DNA from: Pseudoalteromonas rubra
GTDB lineage: Bacteria > Pseudomonadota > Gammaproteobacteria > Enterobacterales > Alteromonadaceae
Reading direction: 5' to 3'
Assembly (NCBI RefSeq): GCF_001482385.1
Contig: NZ_CP013611.1
Span: 1,612,001-1,676,000, forward strand
Length of the DNA: 64,000 nucleotides
A program made the translations under genes and the position numbers. The notes below the pieces were generated by a model. The model had not been told where the DNA came from, made no database searches, and saw nothing but the letters and a program-made list of their open reading frames with translations. Of the stretch, positions 56,935 through 64,000 are shown piece after piece. Every line of letters begins with the position of its first letter. The first letter of the stretch is position 1.

Positions 56935-57879
56935 CTACTCTCCTTCCTTTATCTCTCTTGTACCCTGTGGGTCTATTCGGCAAATGTGGCTGAAGCCATG
57001 TTCATTTAAATAGTGCTGTTGTAGCCATAGCTGGCATCGCTGTGCATCCTGATCATTGTCGCACAATGCTAACAAGGTAGGCCCGGCGCCAGAAATGCTA
57101 ACCATGAGTGCGCCTAATTCAGGCAAACTTTGTTTGGCCTCCGCAAACCCTTTTATCAAGGGTGCCCTGGATGGCTCGGCAATCTCATCACGCATCAAGG
57201 CCACAGCCTTATCAAATTGGTGCTGAGTCATGAGAAGCGTAAAGGCGCTTAATCGCTGAGCAAATTCTACCGCATCGTGTGTCGCCAGCTGTTGTGGCAA
57301 TACAGCCCTGGCCGCCGCCGTATTCAGTGCAAAGCCAGGATAAGCGACCACCAGTCGCCAGTTGTCATCACTCGGTAAGCTCAGTGCTCTGTCCGGTATT
57401 AACTCAGCTGTCAGCTGTAACCCACCCAAATAGCAAGGCGTGATATTGTCATAGTGGCGTCCGCCACTGACTTTACCTTCAAAATCAGCCATCAGCTCAA
57501 TCATCTGCGTCTGAGACAATTGAGTCTGTGCAAAGGCATCCAGCGCCGCGAACGTCGCGACCACTGAACAGGCACTAGACCCGAGCCCTGAGCCAATTGG
57601 CAGGCGTTTCTCCAGCGTCAACTTGACCCCGGGCATAGTCGCAGCGACATGCTCCCTGAAATGGACCAGACATTGATAAGCCAGGTTTTCCTCGGCTCCC
57701 GACGGTAATTTATCGGCATAAGGACCAATACATTCAAAGCTGTCCTGTACGGCTGCCTCAGCACTCACTACATCACCCAGTAAAGTGCCATCAAGCGGGG
57801 CTATCGCAGCGCCCAGAGAATCAAAACCGACACAAAAATTGCCGATGGATGCGGGTGCATAAAATCGTTTCATAACCAC
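56935..57879 (-). CDS. thrB: Homoserine kinase
   Basis: A 314-residue GHMP kinase with the ATP motif PIGSGLGSSACSVVATFAAL and the C-terminal ISGAGPTLLAL motif. It phosphorylates homoserine. It begins 2 bp after thrA ends. Confidence 0.96.
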   Translation of the reverse strand: MVMKRFYAPASIGNFCVGFDSLGAAIAPLDGTLLGDVVSAEAAVQDSFECIGPYADKLPSGAEENLAYQCLVHFREHVAATMPGVKLTLEKRLPIGSGLGSSACSVVATFAALDAFAQTQLSQTQMIELMADFEGKVSGGRHYDNITPCYLGGLQLTAELIPDRALSLPSDDNWRLVVAYPGFALNTAAARAVLPQQLATHDAVEFAQRLSAFTLLMTQHQFDKAVALMRDEIAEPSRAPLIKGFAEAKQSLPELGALMVSISGAGPTLLALCDNDQDAQRCQLWLQQHYLNEHGFSHICRIDPQGTREIKEGE

Positions 57880-57881
57880 TC

Positions 57882-60299
57882 CTAGCGCGTCAGGGTTTTC
57901 AAGATATCAGCAAATACCCCGGCCGCGGTTACTTCCGCTCCGGCGCCATAACCACGGATCACAAATGGTTTGGGCTGATAGTACTGGCTTAATATGGCAA
58001 GCGCATTTTCACCATCTCGGATATCCGACAACGCATGTGAGCGCTCCACCGCCTCGATACCCACCCGACAGCGACCATCTTGAATACTGCCCACGTAGCG
58101 CAGCACTTTGCCTTCACTGGCCGCACTTTGAATGCGATCTGCAAAGGCACCATCCTGTTGATGCAGCTGCGCCATAAATTCATCCACTGAGCTACCCGCA
58201 GCAAAGTCAGCAGGCACAACTGGTTCCACATCGATATCAGACAGCTCCAGTGCCAACCCGGATTCACGGGCGATAATGAGGAGCTTGCGCGCCACATCTG
58301 TACCCGATAGGTCGTCACGCGGATCCGGCTCTGTAAAGCCGCTTTGTTTTGCTTTTGCAGTGGCCTCGGACAGACTCAGGCCATCTTCCAGCTCGCCAAA
58401 GATATAAGACAATGAGCCCGATAAAATGCCACTGAAAGACAACAGCTCATCACCTGCACCAAATAACAACTGAAGGTTGTCGAGTACTGGTAGCCCTGCT
58501 CCCACATTGGTTTCATATAAAAAGCGTCGGCCCTTTTGTTGCGCAACCTGTTTTAGCGCCTGGTAATAGTCGTAGTCACTGGTATTGGCTTTTTTATTGG
58601 CAGCAACAACATGAAATCCGGCAGCCAGGAAGTCATGATACTGATCGGCCAAGTGTTGAGACGAGCTGCAATCGACAATCACCGGATTAATCAGGTGATT
58701 GCGGCGCACAAACGACTCTAGCTCTGACAACACAAAGCCCTGCTGCGCATCGGCCAACACCTGCTGCCAGTGCTCAAAAGGCACCCCTTGTTCATTCAGA
58801 TAACAGCGTTTTGAATTCGCCACCCCATAGAGGTTGAGCTTGATGTTGCGCTCCGCCAGCCAACTTTGCTGGCGCTGTAACTGTGCGATCAGCTCAGTTC
58901 CCACTAAGCCACAGCCAAGCAAGAACACGTCAATTGAGGGAATATGGGTGAAAAAGTTTTCATGGCAAACCTTGACCGCATCCTGACAAAGCTCGCCCTG
59001 GATCACGGCAGAAATGGCACTTTCGGTAGAATCCTGAGCAATCGCCACAATATTAACCTGCGCCTGTGCCAAAGAGGCAAAAAACTTAGCGGCTAAGCCT
59101 TTGTGTGATTTCATGTTATCGCCCACCAGGGTAACAATCGCCAGCGAACGACGTACCTGGATTGGCTCAATCAGGTGGGCTTGCATCTCAAGCTCAAAAG
59201 CAGTTTGCAGTGCCAGCAATGCTAGTGACAAATCTTGTTCATGAACACAGAAGCTAATACTGAATTCACAGGATGACTGGGTGATAAGAACAATCGAAAC
59301 ATTGTCCTTGGCCAACGCCGAAAATACTCTGGCCGCCATACCCACTTTGCCTTTCATGCCCGGTCCAGAGACTGTTAACATTGCCAGCTTATCGAGACTG
59401 GATAGTGCTTTAACTGGCTCGTCTCCCCCCCCTTGTGCTGCAATCACAGATCCCGGTAGCTCAGGCGCATGAGTATTTTTGATTTCGCATGGCACACCGG
59501 CTTTGGCACACGGCAAAATGGTTTTAGGATGCAAGACTTTGGCACCAAAATACGACAGCTCCATCGCCTCTTTATAGGACAGACGATTTACTTTGGTGGC
59601 CTTTTTAATCAGTCGGGGATCGGCACTGTATACTCCATCGACATCAGTCCAGATCTGACAAACCTTGGCCTGAATGCACGCAGCAGCAATAGCGGCTGAA
59701 TAATCCGACCCATTACGTCCGAGGGTCGTCAATTCACCAGCGCTATTACTGCCTGTAAAACCAGGCATAATGTAAAACTGTGCCGGTTGAGCCTGTAATT
59801 GCGCTGCAAAGCGCTCACGGCTGTCATCCAGCAAAGCTTCAGCATCCAGATAACCGTCGTTCGTCGCAATACAAGCAGTGGCATCAAGGTAATGGGCTTT
59901 ATGCTTACTCAGCATCGCCACCATCAGCGCCACACTCACACGCTCACCAAAACTGATCACATAAGCTTGCACCGCATCCGGGCATTGCTTAAGTAGTTTT
60001 ACGCCTGCCAGTTTGTCTGCCAGCGCAGAAAAATCAGGCCAATGTGCCACTTCACCAAATTCAGCTTCAACCTGCACTTTAAGGCCATTCAAGCGTGCTG
60101 TCAGGGCTTGCCATTGATCACTAAAACTCTGCCCCTGACGCGCCAGTTCACATAATTCAACCAGTTTATCTGTAACGCCCCCTGGAGCAGACAGCACCAC
60201 TAAGGCTTCGTAGTTGCCCTGCATCAGGATAAGCTCACGAACTCGTTGCAGGCAGTCGTAATCGGCCAGCGATGATCCTCCAAACTTCAATACTTGCAT
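57882..60299 (-). CDS. thrA: Bifunctional aspartokinase I / homoserine dehydrogenase I
   Basis: An 805-residue fusion: aspartokinase (about 1-250, KFGGSSLADYDC, TTLGRNGSDYSAA), two ACT-type threonine-sensing domains (about 290-450, VSIVLITQSSCEFSISFC) and homoserine dehydrogenase (about 460-805, LLGCGLVGTELI, AANKKANTSDYDYYQA, GILSGSLSYI, TEPDPRDDLSGTDVARKLLI). It catalyses steps 1 and 3 from aspartate to threonine. The start is MQVLKFGGSS, preceded by GAGGAAA. Expression is controlled by the attenuator upstream. Confidence 0.97.
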   Translation of the reverse strand: MQVLKFGGSSLADYDCLQRVRELILMQGNYEALVVLSAPGGVTDKLVELCELARQGQSFSDQWQALTARLNGLKVQVEAEFGEVAHWPDFSALADKLAGVKLLKQCPDAVQAYVISFGERVSVALMVAMLSKHKAHYLDATACIATNDGYLDAEALLDDSRERFAAQLQAQPAQFYIMPGFTGSNSAGELTTLGRNGSDYSAAIAAACIQAKVCQIWTDVDGVYSADPRLIKKATKVNRLSYKEAMELSYFGAKVLHPKTILPCAKAGVPCEIKNTHAPELPGSVIAAQGGGDEPVKALSSLDKLAMLTVSGPGMKGKVGMAARVFSALAKDNVSIVLITQSSCEFSISFCVHEQDLSLALLALQTAFELEMQAHLIEPIQVRRSLAIVTLVGDNMKSHKGLAAKFFASLAQAQVNIVAIAQDSTESAISAVIQGELCQDAVKVCHENFFTHIPSIDVFLLGCGLVGTELIAQLQRQQSWLAERNIKLNLYGVANSKRCYLNEQGVPFEHWQQVLADAQQGFVLSELESFVRRNHLINPVIVDCSSSQHLADQYHDFLAAGFHVVAANKKANTSDYDYYQALKQVAQQKGRRFLYETNVGAGLPVLDNLQLLFGAGDELLSFSGILSGSLSYIFGELEDGLSLSEATAKAKQSGFTEPDPRDDLSGTDVARKLLIIARESGLALELSDIDVEPVVPADFAAGSSVDEFMAQLHQQDGAFADRIQSAASEGKVLRYVGSIQDGRCRVGIEAVERSHALSDIRDGENALAILSQYYQPKPFVIRGYGAGAEVTAAGVFADILKTLTR

Positions 60300-60323
60300 G
60301 TTTATTTTCCTCATTCCAAAAAC

Positions 60324-60360
60324 AAAAAAGGCCTGTGCTCGCGGTGAGCACAGGCCTTTT
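60324..60360 (-). terminator. thr operon attenuator terminator
   Basis: On the minus strand AAAAGGCCTGTGCTC-ACCGC-GAGCACAGGCCTTTTTT forms a 15-bp stem with a U-tail, 24 nt after the leader peptide stop and 25 nt before thrA. When Thr/Ile-tRNA is plentiful it should stop transcription before thrA. Confidence 0.92.
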
Positions 60361-60383
60361 CAAATACGCACCGACCTATGCCA

Positions 60384-60440
60384 CTATCCCGTTAGGATGG
60401 TGGTGGTAATAATGGTCGTGGTGTTAATAATCTTGTTCAT
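60384..60440 (-). CDS. thrL: thr operon leader peptide
   Basis: An 18-residue frame, MNKIINTTTIITTTILTG, with 7 Thr and 5 Ile, followed by TAG and then the attenuator hairpin. It plays the role of E. coli ThrL: ribosome stalling at Thr or Ile codons should favour an antiterminator. A TTGACA at 60472-60477 (minus) may be the -35 of the operon, although no good -10 at the ideal distance was seen. Confidence 0.9.
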   Translation of the reverse strand: MNKIINTTTIITTTILTG

Positions 60441-60634
60441 AGACTTTAGACTGCCTGAACATTCGATAAACTGTCAAGCACAAAAACCTAATTCGCACTG
60501 CAAAAAACTATGCAAAAAACTCAAGTTGTGTACAGTAACGCGCAAGTTTTATGTCAGATTAATGAATTATCTGACGAGCAAAACAACATAAATAGGAGTG
60601 GATAGAAGAAGCTTTGTTTAGCAATGACTCGACA

Positions 60635-61000
60635 TTAACGGATACCGAACTTGCTAAGCGTTGCCTGTAAGGGTTCTGGTTTCACCGGCTTTTCCAAAAA
60701 TTCAAGTGCCCCCAGCTTCGCAACTCGTGTTTTCATTTCGTCCTGAATATCGGCAGAAATTACCACGACATAGGTTTCAATCACCTGACGCTTGATCGTT
60801 TCAAGCACTCCGATACCATCCAACACAGGCATGGTCAGGTCCAGGCACAGTAAATCGATATGTCGTTCAGCCAGCACCTCCAGAGCTTCACGCCCGTTAC
60901 TGGCTTGGCAAATGTCAGCATCAATGATCCCATTGAGACATCGGACGACTTGTTTGCGGGCAACGACTGAATCGTCACAGACTAATACAGAGTAGCTCAT
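60635..61000 (-). CDS. Single-domain (CheY-like) response regulator
   Basis: The 121-residue receiver domain has acidic DD (LVCDDSVVARKQV), phosphoacceptor Asp (LLCLDLTMPVLDG), switch Ser (VVVISADIQDE) and Lys (EFLEKPVKPEPL). No output domain. The start MSYSVLVCDD fits the family; an upstream start would add 36 unrelated residues. Divergent from the kinase at 61218, its likely partner, with about 215 bp between. Confidence 0.9.
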   Translation of the reverse strand: MSYSVLVCDDSVVARKQVVRCLNGIIDADICQASNGREALEVLAERHIDLLCLDLTMPVLDGIGVLETIKRQVIETYVVVISADIQDEMKTRVAKLGALEFLEKPVKPEPLQATLSKFGIR

Positions 61001-61217
61001 AGAATGAATTGTCAAATAATCTTTATTGTTCTGTTTTGGGATAAAGGTTATTGTTGTGGTTAAACTTATAACACAATAATCTCCATCCAGTAAGTGCACG
61101 AGGAACAAAATCCTCGCGATATCAGATTGAGATTAATATTTATTTTTAGCACTTTATTGGCTAACTTTAAGTGTAATAAGCGCACGGAAACTCGTTGTTA
61201 GGAGCAAAGAACACTTC

Positions 61218-62978
61218 ATGCTGCAAAAAAGTCTGTCTAAGAAGCTGCTCACAAACGTCTTGTCGGTTTACTTTTTGCTCACCTTTGTCGTGACTTGTGG
61301 ACAAGTGGTGGCCGAATATGTCAACACTAAGGACTATATTCGCAATGAGTTAACTATGCTGCAAAAAACTTTTAGTCGCAGCCTGACTCGCGCTATCTGG
61401 GAGCTCAATACCAAACAAACCGTCACCACCGCTGAGGGCTTGTTGGCCATACCTATGATCGAAGGGATCATAGTGCGTGATGATAGCGGCGAGATCATTT
61501 CTCAGTTGGGACGCTCGCTCAACATTCATGAGCTATACAGCCAGCAACTCGTGCAAGAAGAAGCACTCATTGAGGATACGCCGTCAGGTCTATTTGGCTA
61601 CACCTTTCCGCTGATCTTCGAGTTTTCCGGCAGAGCTACGCAAGTAGGCGATGTAACGCTGTTTTCAAGCCGGGAAGTCGTGTTCAGCCGCATAATGATC
61701 TCCATTTATTTTCTGATTGGTAATGCGATGGTCAAAACCACCTTTTTGATTATCTTGTTCTTACTCGCTTTCAGAAAATTACTCACCGAACCTCTCACCG
61801 ACCTGACCGAGCAGATTGACGATTTTGAAATCGACAATGTCGATGGTCACAAAATAGACATTGATACCACAGAACGCAACGAGCTCAAGGTGATGGAAGA
61901 AGCCTTCAACAAACTCATTGATCGCATCGCTGATTATCGAAAGAAACTCGATCATGCGCAAAAAGAGTTGTTGATAAGTAATGAAAAACTCGATCAGCAC
62001 AACATTCAGTTAGAACAAGAGGTGGCACGCAAAACATCTAACCTGTCACAGGCTATGATGGATCTGCAGCAGCAAAAATATGAGCTGGAGAAGCAAAAGC
62101 TGACTCTGACAGAAGAGATCGATCTCAGACGCCAGACCGAAGAAGAGCTGTTGACCAAGCAAAAAGAACTGGAAAAGTATGTTGATGAACTCAACATGGC
62201 GCAGGAGCGTCTGGTTGGTTCAGAAAAAATGGCAGCATTAGGTGGTCTGGTAGCAGGGATCACCCACGACATCAATACCCCTGTCGGCATCGGCGTTACG
62301 GCAACCTCATTCCTGGAAGAGCGCCTGCAAAGGCTGGAAACTGCATATCGAGATAAGACGCTTTCACCCAAAGCGCTGGAAGAATTCATCAATGAAGCAA
62401 AACAAAGTACCAGCTTACTGACCACCAACCTCGACCGGGCGTCAGAGCTGGTCGCCAGCTTTAAACAAATTGCGGTTGATCAGGCCAGTGAAGCGGTACG
62501 CACCATTAACTTTAAACAGTACCTGGGCGAAGTCATCCGCTCTTTACACCCCAAACTCAAAAAAACCGCGCACATTGTCAACGTAGACTGCCCGGAAGAA
62601 TTAACCCTGCACCTGCCCGCTGGGGCCATCAGCCAGATTTTCACTAATCTGATTATGAACTCCCTGATCCATGGCTTTGAAGGCGTTGCGCAAGGCACCA
62701 TAGACATTGAGATCAGAGAAGAAAATAACGATGTCTTTATCGTTTACAAAGACAACGGTAAAGGCGTTAGCAAGGCACAGCTTGAAAAACTGTTTGACCC
62801 TTTCTTTACCACCAAGCGTGAACAAGGCGGCAGCGGACTAGGCACACACATTACTTTTAACCTGGTTAAGCAGACCCTGAATGGCGACATTGAAGTTAAT
62901 TCAGAAGAAGGACAAGGGCTAACTTACTATATTAGGTTCCCTAAAGAACTACAGAAGAACGTGGCAATGTTCAGTTAA
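61218..62978 (+). CDS. Membrane sensor histidine kinase
   Basis: A 586-residue kinase: membrane helix 1 (about 8-30), a periplasmic sensing part of about 125 residues, helix 2 (about 160-185), HAMP-like linker, a long coiled coil with many Gln/Glu/Lys (about 235-335), the phosphoacceptor His in LGGLVAGITHDINTPVGIG, and a catalytic ATPase domain (N box NLIMNSLIHGF, G1 DNGKGV, F box LFDPFFTTK, G2 GSGLGT). The HDINTP H-box marks the HWE/HisKA-related class often paired with single receivers. Signal unknown. Probably acts with the CheY-like protein encoded divergently. Confidence 0.93.
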   Translation: MLQKSLSKKLLTNVLSVYFLLTFVVTCGQVVAEYVNTKDYIRNELTMLQKTFSRSLTRAIWELNTKQTVTTAEGLLAIPMIEGIIVRDDSGEIISQLGRSLNIHELYSQQLVQEEALIEDTPSGLFGYTFPLIFEFSGRATQVGDVTLFSSREVVFSRIMISIYFLIGNAMVKTTFLIILFLLAFRKLLTEPLTDLTEQIDDFEIDNVDGHKIDIDTTERNELKVMEEAFNKLIDRIADYRKKLDHAQKELLISNEKLDQHNIQLEQEVARKTSNLSQAMMDLQQQKYELEKQKLTLTEEIDLRRQTEEELLTKQKELEKYVDELNMAQERLVGSEKMAALGGLVAGITHDINTPVGIGVTATSFLEERLQRLETAYRDKTLSPKALEEFINEAKQSTSLLTTNLDRASELVASFKQIAVDQASEAVRTINFKQYLGEVIRSLHPKLKKTAHIVNVDCPEELTLHLPAGAISQIFTNLIMNSLIHGFEGVAQGTIDIEIREENNDVFIVYKDNGKGVSKAQLEKLFDPFFTTKREQGGSGLGTHITFNLVKQTLNGDIEVNSEEGQGLTYYIRFPKELQKNVAMFS

Positions 62979-63082
62979 TGAACACCCGTATCAACAGGGC
63001 GAAATATCTGCGCTGAGTCTTTGCCCGAGGGTATGTCGGTTTGCTATGATGCGGGTCGATTTTACTCTTCGGAACCTGTTCT

Positions 63083-63991
63083 ATGTGGTTTAGCAATCTT
63101 ATCTGTTACCGTTTTAAACAAGACGTCTCCTATGCTCAGGAAGACTTTGAAGCAGCACTGGAGCACGACGTTTTTCGTCCGTGCGGTAGCCAGGACATGA
63201 GCACCTTTGGCTGGGCCAAAGCCCTTGGGAAACATGGCCAGACACTGAGCCACTTTTCTCAGCACTGTATTCTGGTTTGTGCCAAGCGGGAAGAAAAAGT
63301 TCTGCCAGCCTCTGTAATCAATGAAATGGTTGCAGAAAAGATCGAGTCGATCGAGCAAGAAGAGAATCGCCCGGTCAAGAAAAAAGAAAAAGACGAAATT
63401 AAAGAAAATATCACTGCAACCTTGTTGCCTCAGGCGTTCAAAAAGTCCAGCCTGCAATTTGCTTTTATCGACCAGAAAAATGGCTGGTTAATCGTCAACA
63501 GCGCCAGCTTTAATAAAGCGGAAGAGCTGACCGCGTTACTGAGAAAATCCCTCGGCACCTTGCCTATCGTCCCGGCCTTTGCAAATTATGATTTGGATCT
63601 GTTCCTGACCGACTGGCTCACCAAATTCGAAGTCCCTGAAGGGTTTGCAATCGGCTCTGATGCCGAATTACAAGAAGCCGATGACAATGGTGCACAGGTT
63701 AAACTTAAACAGCATGACCTGGCCGGCGATGAGATCAAATTGCACCTGGAACATGGTAAGCGCGTAACGAAACTGGGTATGGACTGGCGTGAACGCGTGC
63801 AGTTTACCCTGCAAAATGATGGTTCAATCAAGCGCCTGAGTTTCAGCGACACACTGAAAGAGCAAAATGCCGACATCCCTAAAGAGGACATGGCGGTCAA
63901 GCTCGATGCAGACTTTATCCTGGTCTCTGAGGAAATCAAAGAGCTGCTAGAAGAGCTGTCACAAGGGCTCGGCGATCAGGACGACCTGTAG
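63083..63991 (+). CDS. rdgC: Recombination-associated protein RdgC
   Basis: The 302-residue protein (E. coli RdgC 303) forms a ring on duplex DNA and limits RecA. It starts MWFSNLICYRF and shows CGSQDMSTFGWAKALG, VLPASVINEMVAEKI and the typical KRLSFSDTLKEQNADIPKEDMAVKLDADF region (in part). Complete, ending 10 bp before the window edge. Confidence 0.95.
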   Translation: MWFSNLICYRFKQDVSYAQEDFEAALEHDVFRPCGSQDMSTFGWAKALGKHGQTLSHFSQHCILVCAKREEKVLPASVINEMVAEKIESIEQEENRPVKKKEKDEIKENITATLLPQAFKKSSLQFAFIDQKNGWLIVNSASFNKAEELTALLRKSLGTLPIVPAFANYDLDLFLTDWLTKFEVPEGFAIGSDAELQEADDNGAQVKLKQHDLAGDEIKLHLEHGKRVTKLGMDWRERVQFTLQNDGSIKRLSFSDTLKEQNADIPKEDMAVKLDADFILVSEEIKELLEELSQGLGDQDDL

Positions 63992-64000
63992 CGACTGGGG

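Overview
The window reads as chromosome of a marine gammaproteobacterium of the order Alteromonadales, most likely Pseudoalteromonas or a close relative. This is inferred from protein style and gene order: fimV-asd-pdxB, dnaQ/rnhA/yafS-like/gloB/mltD, the yqcC-truC-yqcA and syd-queF blocks, tamAB, glyA-nrdR-rib-nusB-thiL-pgpA and thrLABC. It is almost entirely housekeeping DNA; no prophage, insertion sequence, CRISPR array or defence island was seen.

Layout. 1-5.5 kb (minus): the 5' part of a very long fimV with a 72-bp acidic repeat array running off the left edge, then asd and pdxB. 6-8.5 kb: fadE with a FadR-like operator. 8.6-19.7 kb: accessory-type genes, namely an ABC pair, an SMP-30-like lipoprotein, a DUF5916-type outer-membrane protein facing a CadC-like regulator, an alpha/beta hydrolase facing a LysR regulator, a solute-binding protein and AT-rich small genes. 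20.1-20.9 kb: seven identical tRNA-Asp genes behind one strong promoter. 21-29.9 kb: dnaQ, rnhA, gloB, mltD and the yqcC-truC-yqcA operon. 29.9-31.1 kb: a 1.2-kb gene-free stretch that I interpret as a greatly enlarged csrB regulatory RNA. 31.1-44.8 kb: GNAT, small DUF genes, syd/queF, the tamA-tamB operon, rraB, radD and an H-NS-like gene. 45-55.4 kb (minus): a propeller-GGDEF sensor, then the glyA/nrdR/riboflavin/nusB/thiL/pgpA block. 55.6-60.5 kb: thrC, thrB, thrA behind an attenuator with a Thr/Ile leader peptide. 60.6-64 kb: a single-domain response regulator divergent from a histidine kinase, then rdgC.

The most interesting element is the presumed csrB. On the minus strand, 30066-30970 carries 68 GGA triplets, many as CAGGA(T/A)G, repeatedly placed in hairpin loops. 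Seven tandem near-identical 79-bp units make up most of it. It ends in a rho-independent terminator, is preceded by an 18-bp GacA/UvrY-type palindrome, and sits between yqcC-truC and syd-queF, the same neighbourhood as E. coli csrB. It is roughly 2.5 times the length of E. coli CsrB. A second structural observation is that each of the seven tRNA-Asp genes is flanked by its own short inverted repeat: the sequences differ but the pairing is kept. A third is that the only in-frame start for full-length RadD appears to be ATT.

All calls come from reading the sequence and recalling families. No database search was run.
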